64,000 bases of DNA, from NCBI GenBank assembly GCA_034928145.1, contig JAYFPE010000029.1, forward strand, positions 1-64,000, in the 5' to 3' direction. The notes below the pieces were generated by a model. It ran no database searches. It had not been told where the DNA came from and was given only the letters and a program-made list of their open reading frames with translations. Below, in pieces: positions 16,055-24,492 of this stretch. Each line of letters begins with the position of its first letter. Within the stretch, counting starts at the first letter, position 1. This stretch comes from Pelethousia sp034928145. Its GTDB lineage: Bacteria; Bacillota; Clostridia; Christensenellales; CAG-138. The position numbers and the translations under genes were made by a program.

Positions 16055-19000
16055 TCATGATTCCAGAACCGCATAGCTGCCGGCAAAGATACTGCCTGTG
16101 TCCCCGTCGATGGATAGGGGGTCGCCGGGGCGGAAGGCGCAGCCGTTGATAAGGCAAACCTTTTCAGCCTCCTTCACCTGCATACCTTCGCACTTGACGA
16201 TGCAGACCTTGCTAAGGCTCACGGCTGTAACGGCGGCATGGGAGGTAGCTCCGCCCTTGGCGGTGATCAGGCCGTCGCATACGAAGAGCATGGGGATATC
16301 GTCGGGCACGGTATCGGGCCGTACGAGGATGATATGGGCATTGGGCGAATCTGCCCGGATGCGCTCCATATCCCTCATGTCAAAGGCCACAAGGCCCGAG
16401 AGCGGGCCTCCGCTTACGCCGATGCCGTGGCCTACCGGCCGCATCTCCTGCGGTGGGGCCGTAAAGCGCCGGCGGGCCTTCTGGCTGCCGACGTTTTGGT
16501 TGCGCGTTTGCAGGATGTAGACGCCCTTGGGCAGATCGGAATCGAAGGTAAATTCGATCTCCTGGTGTACGAAGCCGTGCTGCTCGATAAGCTGTTTGGC
16601 ATATTTGTGCAGGGTTTGATAAACCTGCGGGAAGGCGGATTCCAGGGAAAGCGGCCCGTAATATTGCTTTTTGCGCTGGGCTTCTGAAATGGGCAGGGTA
16701 TTTACCAGGCCGGCGACCACATCCTCCCCTTGGCTACAAACGGCGAAATCCCCGTAAAGATCGATGCTCGAATAATCCTTAAGGGGGCTGCTGGTAAAGA
16801 CCACACCCGTACCTGAGCGCTCGGACAGGTTGCCCAGGATCATCTTTTGTACCAGCACGGCTGTGCCCCATTCGTTGGCGATCTGCATATGATCGCGGAA
16901 GGTGACGGAGCTTTCGGAAGACCAGGAATCCAGCACGGAGCGGATAGCCAGCTTGAGTTGCGCCATGGGCGAAGGCTCTATATTGATAGTATGATCGAGG
17001 ACGGCCTTTTTATAATCATAGGCGATGCGCCGCATCTGCCGGTTGGAAAATTGTATCTTCAGCTCCAGGCCGAGCCGCTCCTTGTGCTCGGCCATGATGC
17101 GGTCGAACACATCCCGCTCCATGCCAAAAGCCATGCCCCAGCTCTGCAAAAAGCGGCGGTAGCAATCCCAGGCGGTCCAGGCGAATTTTTCGCGACAGCC
17201 CCAGGCCTCGGTGATTTCGTCGTTCATGCCCACGTTCAAAAAGGTCTTCATCGCCCCGGGGAAAGAGATAAAGGAGCCTGAACGCACGGAGAAGAAGAGG
17301 GGGTTGTTGGGGTCGCCAAAGGCTTTGCCTGTTTGCCGCTCCACCACAGCGATGTGTTGCTCGATGGCTGCCATAAAATCCTGGTGCATATAGGGATGGC
17401 CAAACAGCGGCTCGATATGGCGGAAGGCCTCGGTGGTAATCACAAAGCCCGGCGGCACCGGGAAGCCCAGGAAGGAGAGCTTTTTAAGGAAGAAGGCCTT
17501 TGCGCCGAGAAAGATGGGGTTATCCACCTTTTCCGTGCTGTGGGAAAGCAGGCTGAAGGTGAGATCCGGATCATAGGTGAGCATATTCTCGATAAAGCTG
17601 TCGGAATAGTTATCCAGCATGTTGCGCAATATGCCGATGGTGCCCGCGATGAACAGATCCAGCTCCTGCACCAAAAAGGCGGAGGAGAGGATATCCCGAA
17701 AGAATTTCTCCCGCTCCATCTGGATGCGTTCACGGGTGTGCTCCTCGGGCGGCACGCGCTGCTCCAACAGCACCTGCGGGATGATGATCTCCAGGGGTCT
17801 CTCGTATACATTGAGGAAATAGCCCTTGATGATCTGGCTTACATCCTGCCCCAAGAACTGGAAGATGTTGATATATTGGCTGAGTGAAAAGCTGGGGGAA
17901 GAAAGGCTGAATTTAAACATCTCCAGATGGGAATCGAAGCTTTGGTCATAAATCCCATCCAGTGAAAGTCCTTCTTTAAACAAAAGGAGCACCTCGTAGA
18001 TATGCCGTAATGTTTTGGCTGTGAGGTATTCGTGGGAGAAGGATTCCAATATTTGCGCCATCAACTGGGAAACCACCCGTTCCAGGCGATACATCAGGCC
18101 CAGGGATTCGAACTTCGGCTCCTTATACTGGCCGTAGGTGGAGGGAATGCCGGCGGCGATATGGCGCTTATACTGGATGTTCTCAAAGGCCTCGCTCTGA
18201 TGCGGGTCGAGAATGACGCCCTTGAGATGGTTCATCATCCGGTAGAGCAGGGCGATGGCCTCCTCGCCGCGGCCACCCTCCAGAGCATTTCCCAAATTTG
18301 CCAGGTCGCCCTTTGAAAAAAAACGCGCCTTTTCCACCAGGGCCACCACATTTTCCGTTTCAAAGGAGTATTTCTCCAGCAAGAGGCCATGGATATGAAT
18401 GATGTCGATCACCTTATTGAGGTGTATATCCGGGGCTGGGAAGCTGGTTTGCACCCTACGCTTAAGGGCTTCGATATTGAGCGCCAGCAGCGCATCCAAG
18501 CTGAGGCCCAGGCCCTCGCAGAGGGTGTGCAGGGCATCTCGGGCTTTGGCATGCCATTCGTGGTCGTCCTCCAGGGAATCGTAGAGCCCATCCGGCAAAA
18601 GACCCTTGAGGGGCGACTTATCGCCATCGTACCAATAGCCGATGATGCGCCGCGTAAGATCCACATTGGTGTTGTTGCTCTCTACGTGAATTTGCACGCG
18701 CAGGAAGTGGATTAGCCGGTCCTTTCGCAGGGAGAGGCCGTCGATGGCGGTGGTGACTTCCCGAAGGGTCCCTTCCGCACCGATATCCTGAAAGAACACG
18801 GGGAAGATGCGCGTGAGCTGCTTGATCTCGCGATAAACCGGGGCGATGGAGGAATTGAGCAGCTTGGTCACATCCCGCTGGAAAAGATCCGTATCGGAAA
18901 TATAGATGCCGCCCAGCTTTAGCTCCGCGATCAGGGCGTTGAGCAGCTCCCGCGTGGCAGAGGGATCCTTTTCGACCAGCTCGAGAAAAACGCGGATGTT

Positions 19001-20140
19001 CTGCACGTGGTTAGGGTTGAATTGCACCTGCCAATCGCTGGTAAGCGTGCGGTCGCCCGGGTAGCTGAAGCCGAATTGCACCAGGCTGTTGATAAAATAC
19101 GAAATGCTCGATTTATGCCGTGAACCAATCACCTCGCGGCCCAATGTGGCGATGCAGTCAAGCACCGTGCGGGTATGCGCGGCTTTTAGATCCTGCAATT
19201 CCCAGAGGATGTCGTCGAGGAAGCCCGGGATATCCTCGGTTTCCAGCTCCCGAAAGACCGTGCGCAGGCTGCGGTTGATATCGTAGAGCAGGTGGTCGTA
19301 AAGCTTGGACATGCCCGGCAGGTGTAGCAAATAATAGAGGTAATGGATGGTTTCCAGGCTGGATGTAAACTCCTTGGTAAAGCTGCGGAAATAGTTGGAG
19401 ATGTCGTTGTAGAACATTACATGCCGCAGATCTTCCCAGGTTTTTGCCCGTTGCCGCTCGGCCCTTAGGTGCGCAAAGAAGGGGCTGCCGATCTCCCGTA
19501 TCTTTTCCTCGTCCATCACGGTGAAAAGGTGGCGCCGGGAGGCGAACCATTCCTCAGCCTTGGCGGTTTCTTCCCAGTAGTCGAAGCAACGATCCAAGAG
19601 GTCGGCTGTGAGGTGCAAAACGAGGCTAGTAAAGGCATCGCGGAGCGCCAGATCGTCAAAGCAGGTTTTAAAATAGCCTGAATTGCGGATGTAAAGGCGT
19701 TCGTTTTGGCACAGATCCCCTTCGATGATGGAAAAGCAGCGGAAGATAACGGCCTCGGGAAATGTATCCTGGCCGGAGAGCCGATCCATGAATTTGATAA
19801 GGGTGGTGATAAGCCGCTCACGGTCTGCTTCCGCTTTAACGGAGGCAAAGAGGATCTCGAAGATATCGACGAACACATCCAGCGCGGCGGGTGCGTCAGT
19901 CAAGGAATTGTAAAACCAGAAATCCTCCAAGCAGATACTGTGCAGCAATTCGATCACATGGCGGTCATTGCGAAATTTATGGTTAAGTTCGATCAAGAAT
20001 TCCTTAGTACGCTTATGGATCGCCCAAGTAGAGCTTGAAAGCGCGCCAAACCATTTTTGCCTTGGCGGTATCTCCTCGACCTGATCCAGCGTGCGCGACA
20101 GATTGGCTTCCAAGGCCTTGGATAAAAGGATGTTTCCCAT
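16055..20140 (-). CDS. Giant PPDK-like dikinase without the PEP/pyruvate barrel
   Basis: This 1361-residue protein has about 870 N-terminal residues without a domain I recognise, mostly charged and helical. Then follows an ATP-binding domain like that of pyruvate phosphate dikinase: GAKAFFLKKLSFLGFPVPPG, FSVRSGSFISFPGAM and EIEFTFD. The swivelling phosphohistidine domain comes last: GLITAKGGATSHAAVTA, with the phospho-His at about H1301, and LSIDGDTGSIFAG. The chain stops where the PEP/pyruvate TIM barrel of PPDK would begin. ATP-driven phosphorylation of His, then transfer to a substrate held by the N-terminal region, is the likely chemistry; the substrate is unknown. The ATG at 20140 has GGAG upstream, better than 20200. 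It is the first gene of an operon with the GAPDH-like gene. Confidence 0.85.
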   Translation of the reverse strand: MGNILLSKALEANLSRTLDQVEEIPPRQKWFGALSSSTWAIHKRTKEFLIELNHKFRNDRHVIELLHSICLEDFWFYNSLTDAPAALDVFVDIFEILFASVKAEADRERLITTLIKFMDRLSGQDTFPEAVIFRCFSIIEGDLCQNERLYIRNSGYFKTCFDDLALRDAFTSLVLHLTADLLDRCFDYWEETAKAEEWFASRRHLFTVMDEEKIREIGSPFFAHLRAERQRAKTWEDLRHVMFYNDISNYFRSFTKEFTSSLETIHYLYYLLHLPGMSKLYDHLLYDINRSLRTVFRELETEDIPGFLDDILWELQDLKAAHTRTVLDCIATLGREVIGSRHKSSISYFINSLVQFGFSYPGDRTLTSDWQVQFNPNHVQNIRVFLELVEKDPSATRELLNALIAELKLGGIYISDTDLFQRDVTKLLNSSIAPVYREIKQLTRIFPVFFQDIGAEGTLREVTTAIDGLSLRKDRLIHFLRVQIHVESNNTNVDLTRRIIGYWYDGDKSPLKGLLPDGLYDSLEDDHEWHAKARDALHTLCEGLGLSLDALLALNIEALKRRVQTSFPAPDIHLNKVIDIIHIHGLLLEKYSFETENVVALVEKARFFSKGDLANLGNALEGGRGEEAIALLYRMMNHLKGVILDPHQSEAFENIQYKRHIAAGIPSTYGQYKEPKFESLGLMYRLERVVSQLMAQILESFSHEYLTAKTLRHIYEVLLLFKEGLSLDGIYDQSFDSHLEMFKFSLSSPSFSLSQYINIFQFLGQDVSQIIKGYFLNVYERPLEIIIPQVLLEQRVPPEEHTRERIQMEREKFFRDILSSAFLVQELDLFIAGTIGILRNMLDNYSDSFIENMLTYDPDLTFSLLSHSTEKVDNPIFLGAKAFFLKKLSFLGFPVPPGFVITTEAFRHIEPLFGHPYMHQDFMAAIEQHIAVVERQTGKAFGDPNNPLFFSVRSGSFISFPGAMKTFLNVGMNDEITEAWGCREKFAWTAWDCYRRFLQSWGMAFGMERDVFDRIMAEHKERLGLELKIQFSNRQMRRIAYDYKKAVLDHTINIEPSPMAQLKLAIRSVLDSWSSESSVTFRDHMQIANEWGTAVLVQKMILGNLSERSGTGVVFTSSPLKDYSSIDLYGDFAVCSQGEDVVAGLVNTLPISEAQRKKQYYGPLSLESAFPQVYQTLHKYAKQLIEQHGFVHQEIEFTFDSDLPKGVYILQTRNQNVGSQKARRRFTAPPQEMRPVGHGIGVSGGPLSGLVAFDMRDMERIRADSPNAHIILVRPDTVPDDIPMLFVCDGLITAKGGATSHAAVTAVSLSKVCIVKCEGMQVKEAEKVCLINGCAFRPGDPLSIDGDTGSIFAGSYAVLES

Positions 20141-20273
20141 GCTCACTCTCCAATAACTCGTTGTCGAGTCCATCATAGCACAGGGGAAAGCAAAATTCAC
20201 AAAGACGGCATTATCTCCCGCTTTTCAGCAAATTATCAGCATAGCCGGCGCGATTAGGCAAGGGAAAGGGGCA

Positions 20274-21851
20274 TTAGAGCAGCGGCGAGATCAGCCGCAG
20301 GATTTCCTCCTCCAGGCGCTTGAAATAGCCGCGCCTGCACTCCGCCGGGGTAATCTGGCGGCATTGCTCCAAAATGGAGAGATAATCCGCCTTGATATCT
20401 GCGAGGCAATCGCATCCGTAGAGCAGGCAGCCGCATTCGAAATGCTGGTAGAGGCTGCGGTAATCCAAATTCACGCTGCCTACGGCCGCTACGGCGTCAT
20501 CCGAAACGAAGACCTTGGCATGCATAAAGCCTGGCGTGAATTCATAGATGTGCACCCCCGCGCTGATCAGCTGCGCGTAATAGGAGCGGGAGGCCTTGTG
20601 AACAAGGGGCTTGTCCGGCACATGCGGGGTGATGATGCGCACGTCCACCCCACTTTTGGCTGCCAAAGTGAGGGCGTTCGTGAGGACGTCATCGATGATA
20701 AGGTAGGGTGTGGAGATGTAAACGTAATTCTGCGCGTATTGGATGATGCGCAGGTATGCGCTCTGGCCCGTGAGCTCCATGTCCATGGGCGTATCCGCAT
20801 AGGGCTGGGCGAGGCCGCTGCCGAGGCTCGGGCAGGGGCTGTCCTGCCAAGGATAGAGCATGCGCACGGCGTTGAGATCAATCTCCTCGTGGTAATCCCA
20901 AAGCTGCAAAAAGGCCAGCGTAAAGCTCCAGGCCGCCTTGCCGCGAAGGCAGAGGCCCGCATCCTGCCAATAGCCATGCTTTTCATAGGCGTTGATGTAT
21001 TCATCGGCTAAATTCATGCCGCCCGTGAAGGCCACCTTCCCATCGATCACCAGGATCTTGCGGTGGTCGCGCTGGTTCTGCATGGACGAGAGGAAGGGGC
21101 GGAAGGGGTGGAACTTACGGCAGTGGATGCCTTTCGACTCCAGCGTTTTATCATAATCTGCGGGTAGAGTCAAAAAACACCCTACGTCGTCGTAAATGAG
21201 GCGCACGAGCAGGCCCTCCTGCGCCTTGCGCTCGAGAATGGCCAGCACGGAATTCCACATTTCGCCCTCTTCTATAATGAAGAATTCTAAGAAGATATAC
21301 TTTTCCGCTTTCTCTAATTCCGGCAGCAGGCGGGCATAAAAAGCCTGCCCCGGGCTGAGATATTCGCTCTGTGTAGCGCCGTAGGCCGGGTAGCCGCAGG
21401 CATGGATATAGCGCAGCAGGGGCGCGCGCAGACCGGCCTCTGCGGGATGCGGATCGCCGGAGGCGGCGTTGGGCAGGGCGAATAGGGGGCGTAGGGCCAC
21501 GCTGCGGCTGCTAAGAAGCCGGCCCACGTATTTGGTGCCGCTTTGGAAGCTGCAAAGCAGGTAAAACAGCCCGCCGAACAGGGGCGTGAGCAGGATCAAA
21601 AACACCCAGCTCAGCTTGGCGTTCGGCTCCCCTGGCTTGCCGATGATATAGAGCGCCACGCTTAGGCTCATCAGCGAGAGCAATGCCTGCAAAACCTCGG
21701 AAGCGCTGCTGGTGCTGTGGATAAAATAGACCAAAACAGCCGCCTGAGCGATGATCAAAATCGCTACAAACAGCCTCCGACGAATCAATGCCCGCTTCCA
21801 GCCCTGCTTCATATCGACGCGGCTTCTCCTATTACCCAAGGGTATTATCAT
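20274..21851 (-). CDS. cls: Cardiolipin synthase
   Basis: Two N-terminal transmembrane helices precede two phospholipase D (HKD) motifs: HRKILVIDGKVAFTGGMN and HAKVFVSDDAVAAVGSVN. This is the layout of bacterial Cls, which joins two phosphatidylglycerols into cardiolipin. The length of 525 residues is usual. A start at ATG 21812 (MKQGWKRAL) is also possible and may be the true one, since the first 13 residues are not typical. It is divergent from tRNA-Pro. Confidence 0.92.
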   Translation of the reverse strand: MIIPLGNRRSRVDMKQGWKRALIRRRLFVAILIIAQAAVLVYFIHSTSSASEVLQALLSLMSLSVALYIIGKPGEPNAKLSWVFLILLTPLFGGLFYLLCSFQSGTKYVGRLLSSRSVALRPLFALPNAASGDPHPAEAGLRAPLLRYIHACGYPAYGATQSEYLSPGQAFYARLLPELEKAEKYIFLEFFIIEEGEMWNSVLAILERKAQEGLLVRLIYDDVGCFLTLPADYDKTLESKGIHCRKFHPFRPFLSSMQNQRDHRKILVIDGKVAFTGGMNLADEYINAYEKHGYWQDAGLCLRGKAAWSFTLAFLQLWDYHEEIDLNAVRMLYPWQDSPCPSLGSGLAQPYADTPMDMELTGQSAYLRIIQYAQNYVYISTPYLIIDDVLTNALTLAAKSGVDVRIITPHVPDKPLVHKASRSYYAQLISAGVHIYEFTPGFMHAKVFVSDDAVAAVGSVNLDYRSLYQHFECGCLLYGCDCLADIKADYLSILEQCRQITPAECRRGYFKRLEEEILRLISPLL

Positions 21852-21894
21852 TATATCAAATTAGGTAAATTATGCATAGCGCGCGCTTTTATGC

Positions 21895-21923
21895 TTGACA
21901 ACATACGTGCAAAATGATAAGAT
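21895..21923 (+). promoter_or_regulatory. Promoter of tRNA-Pro
   Basis: TTGACA, 17-base spacer, TAAGAT, placed 22 bases before the tRNA. Confidence 0.75.
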
Positions 21924-21945
21924 AAATTTCGTTCGAGACAATAAT

Positions 21946-22022
21946 CTGGGTGTGGCGCAGTTTGGTAGCGTGCTTGAATGGGGTTCAAGAGGCCGGAGGT
22001 TCAAATCCTCTCACCCAGACCA
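21946..22022 (+). tRNA. tRNA-Pro (GGG)
   Basis: A full 77-base cloverleaf folds: acceptor CTGGGTG/CACCCAG, D stem GCGC/GCGT, anticodon stem CTTGA/TCAAG around loop ATGGGGT (anticodon GGG), T arm GGAGG-TTCAAAT-CCTCT, discriminator A, and encoded CCA. Confidence 0.96.
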
Positions 22023-22024
22023 GC

Positions 22025-22058
22025 AAAAGTCCTAAATCCCTAGGGATTTAGGACTTTT
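22025..22058 (+). terminator. Terminator of tRNA-Pro
   Basis: AAAAGTCCTAAATCCC and GGGATTTAGGACTTTT pair perfectly across a TA centre, two bases after the tRNA CCA end. Confidence 0.85.
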
Positions 22059-22152
22059 CGTTTTCTCCGGCTCTTTGCATTTGTTTGCCAATGTGCTAGC
22101 GGCATGCGGAGAAGGGCTATACAATCAAGATAGAAAGAATGAACGCCTATAG

Positions 22153-22207
22153 GCAGCATGGATTATTACCTTCCCGGCAGCCTTTTGGCTTCGGCTGCAC
22201 ATGCTGC
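22153..22207 (+). other. Nested stem-loop in the gap after tRNA-Pro
   Basis: GCAGCATG (22153-22160) pairs with CATGCTGC (22200-22207), enclosing GCAGCC/GGCTGC. The gap 22059-22426 otherwise holds a second small stem near 22235-22260 and the promoter of the next operon. I cannot assign an RNA family; it may be a small RNA or chance. Confidence 0.25.
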
Positions 22208-22307
22208 TAAAAAATGTAAGACCCGTTGTAAATCCAACGGATTCTTTCCGTAGGAAAGGATATTATTTAAGAAGCGAAAAATGTCGGCCATGGTGTTTGT
22301 TAAAGAA

Positions 22308-22336
22308 TTGACCGTGATTTCAAGTTGTAGTATGAT
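22308..22336 (+). promoter_or_regulatory. Promoter of the EET-like cassette
   Basis: TTGACC, 17-base spacer, TATGAT, about 90 bases before the first gene. Confidence 0.65.
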
Positions 22337-22426
22337 GTATCAATCGCCCGCATACGGGCGGCGGGCCATACGAAAACAAGGGCGCCGGAGGGGCAAGGCC
22401 GCGCTGCCGCCGGGATGGAGGCTGCC

Positions 22427-22813
22427 ATGAAATTCGCGAGGAAGCGGGATATTCTGATCATCTTGGCTGGCGCAGTGACCGGACTTTTGCTGTGGGCGGT
22501 TTTGCGAGGCGGTTTGGCCAAGCCCGGCGCGTATGCCGAGATCTACTACCGGTCCAAGCTGGTAGAGACCGTGGCGCTGGAAGCGGGGGCGGAGGAGAGC
22601 TTTTCCATCGAGGGGTTACCCCAGGTGGTCTTTCACCGCTATGCGGATGGCAGCATCGCCTTCCTCGAATCCGATTGCCCGGATAAGGTCTGCATCCACG
22701 CGGGCAAGCTGCGCCTTGTAGGGCAAATGGCGGCCTGCCTGCCAAACGAGGTTTATATAAAGATTGAAGGTACGGCGGCCGACCCCGATGCGCCCGATCT
22801 CATGATCGGGTGA
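22427..22813 (+). CDS. NusG domain II-containing membrane-anchored protein (EetA-like)
   Basis: The 128-residue protein has one N-terminal transmembrane helix (ILIILAGAVTGLLLWAVL) and an extracytoplasmic NusG-II domain ending CPDKVCIHAGKL, AACLPNEVYIKI. Three Cys residues in that region (CPDKVC, AACLP) are typical of the family. In Bacillota such genes sit beside a Gx-family transporter and ApbE, as here, in loci linked to extracellular electron transfer. Its biochemical role is unknown. ATG 22427 is preceded by GGAGG; an ATG at 22415 overlaps that site. Confidence 0.85.
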   Translation: MKFARKRDILIILAGAVTGLLLWAVLRGGLAKPGAYAEIYYRSKLVETVALEAGAEESFSIEGLPQVVFHRYADGSIAFLESDCPDKVCIHAGKLRLVGQMAACLPNEVYIKIEGTAADPDAPDLMIG

Positions 22814-22853
22814 TATTGGGTATCGCACGCGGCATTTGGGAGAAAGATAGGAA

Positions 22854-23387
22854 ATGGACGAAAAGCCTTTGGAAAAAAACCCGAAAGCGTCGGGCGCCAA
22901 GCGTATTGCGCTCTTGGGTATGCTGTTCGCATTGGCTATGGTACTTTCGGTCGTCGAGGGGTTCATCCCGGTTCCGGTGCCGGTGCCGGGCGTGCGCCTG
23001 GGACTGGCGAACATCGTGGTGATGTTTGCGCTGCTCCAGCTGGGCTGGCGCGACGCTTTGGGGCTGACCCTTTTAAAGGCGGGCTTTGTGGCAATCACGC
23101 GCGGGGCCGTGGCCGGGGCGCTGAGTCTGGCAGGCGGGGCGTTTGCCTTTTGCGTCATGGCGCTCGTGCTGGCGCTGGCTAGGGATAAAACGACCTACCT
23201 CCTTTTGAGCGTCGCCGGCGCGGTTTTTCACAACGTCGGGCAGCTATTGACGGCCTCGCTGATTCTCGGCACTTTTTTGTGGCCCTATTTTCCAATCCTG
23301 CTTCTTTCGGGCATCGTCACGGGATTTGCTACCTCTGTTTTGCTCAAGCTTACCGCTCCGGCATTTGGGAGGCTGCATTTAAAATAA
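22854..23387 (+). CDS. Gx-family transporter (EetB/HepS1-like)
   Basis: The 177-residue, five- or six-helix membrane protein carries the family pattern of small, glycine-rich integral proteins annotated as Gx transporter or heptaprenyl diphosphate synthase component I: MLFALAMVLSVVEGF, PGVRLGLANIVVM, LKAGFVAITRG and FHNVGQLLTASLIL. It lies 40 bases after the NusG-II gene with AGGAA before its ATG. It may carry a flavin- or quinone-related precursor for the lipoprotein and ApbE encoded next; that is inference from context. Confidence 0.85.
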   Translation: MDEKPLEKNPKASGAKRIALLGMLFALAMVLSVVEGFIPVPVPVPGVRLGLANIVVMFALLQLGWRDALGLTLLKAGFVAITRGAVAGALSLAGGAFAFCVMALVLALARDKTTYLLLSVAGAVFHNVGQLLTASLILGTFLWPYFPILLLSGIVTGFATSVLLKLTAPAFGRLHLK

Positions 23388-23420
23388 AAATTATCCAGTT
23401 TTATGGAGGAATCTAAAAGA

Positions 23421-24425
23421 ATGAAGAAGCTTTTTGCACTCGCACTGACTTTCGCGCTCGTAGCCGCCATAGCCGCCGGCTGCGGCAAATCCGCCCCGGC
23501 TGGTGAGGGCGCGGTCAAGACCGGCCTCGCCGTTGTGACCTCGATTGCCAGCTCAGCCGATGCCACCGCCGCGGAGGCGGGCGTGGCCCAGGGCTATTCC
23601 ACCATCGCCGCCGTTACCGTAGACGGCGCTGGCAAGATCGTCGCCTGCGTGATCGATGCGGCACAGACCAATGTTAATTTCGGCGCGGACGGCGCAATCA
23701 CCACCGCGCTCGATAGCGCATTCCAAACCAAGAATGAGCTGGGCGCGGCTTACGGCATGAAGGACGCTTCCAGCATCGGCAAGGAATGGAACGAGCAGGC
23801 CGCTGCCTTTGCCGCCTATGTAGTGGGTAAAACCGCCGAGGAAGTGAAGGGCATCGCCGTTGACGCGGGCCTGCCTGCGGACGCCGACCTCGTGGCCTCC
23901 GTTACCATCCATGTGACGGACTTCATCGAGGTGGTCGGCAAGGCCGTGGCCAATGCCAGCGAGCTGGGCGCATCCAGCGGCGATAAGCTGCGCGTGGGCA
24001 CAGTCACGAGCATCGCCAAATCCACCAATGCCGCCGCCGATGCCCAAGGGTTGGCGCAGATCTATAACACCTATGCGGCCCTCACCACGAACGAGAAGGG
24101 TGTTATCACCAGTTGCGTGATCGATGCCAGCCAGGCCAATATCAACTTTGACGCTGCGGGCAAGATCACTACCCCGCTCGATACCACCTTCCAAACCAAG
24201 AACGAGATCAAGGAAGGCTACGGCATGAAGGCCACCTCCGGCATTGGCAAGGAATGGTATGAGCAGGCCGCCGCCTTCGCTGCCTATGCCACCGGCAAGA
24301 CTGCCACCGAAGTCGCCGGCACCGTAGTTGACGAAGAGGGCCATACGGCCGATGTAGATCTTACCGCCTCCGTCACCATTTCTGTTGGCGATTTCATAAC
24401 CGCCATCACTAAGGCCGCCAGATAA
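23421..24425 (+). CDS. Tandem-repeat FMN-binding-like lipoprotein
   Basis: A lipoprotein signal (MKKLFALAL to IAAGC) is followed by two repeats of about 150 residues, each with VTSIA, GKIVACVIDA or GVITSCVIDA, QTKNE, YGMK, GIGKEW-like, EQAAAFAAY and a final ASVTI segment. They resemble FMN-binding domains of PplA type. The flavin acceptor motif, normally SGAT, reads ASVT in both repeats; the Thr aligns but the Ser-Gly does not. It lies 33 bases after the Gx gene and is followed by apbE, whose product attaches FMN to such proteins. The ATG at 23421 is preferred to the one at 23403, which lacks a signal sequence at its N-terminus. Confidence 0.8.
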   Translation: MKKLFALALTFALVAAIAAGCGKSAPAGEGAVKTGLAVVTSIASSADATAAEAGVAQGYSTIAAVTVDGAGKIVACVIDAAQTNVNFGADGAITTALDSAFQTKNELGAAYGMKDASSIGKEWNEQAAAFAAYVVGKTAEEVKGIAVDAGLPADADLVASVTIHVTDFIEVVGKAVANASELGASSGDKLRVGTVTSIAKSTNAAADAQGLAQIYNTYAALTTNEKGVITSCVIDASQANINFDAAGKITTPLDTTFQTKNEIKEGYGMKATSGIGKEWYEQAAAFAAYATGKTATEVAGTVVDEEGHTADVDLTASVTISVGDFITAITKAAR

Positions 24426-24442
24426 GCGAAGCATAACCCGCG

Positions 24443-24480
24443 TCGGAGAGGCAGCGCCCGTGCGCCTCTCCGATTTTCTT
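24443..24480 (+). terminator. Internal terminator before apbE
   Basis: TCGGAGAGGC pairs with GCCTCTCCGA, followed by TTTTCTT. It would reduce apbE expression relative to the abundant lipoprotein upstream. Confidence 0.75.
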
Positions 24481-24492
24481 AGATGAGATGCT

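Noticed and set aside
23553..24434. Long minus-strand frame of 293 codons
   Set aside because: It is antisense to the lipoprotein, Gly-rich and repetitive only because the plus-strand gene is a tandem repeat; no start site or family.
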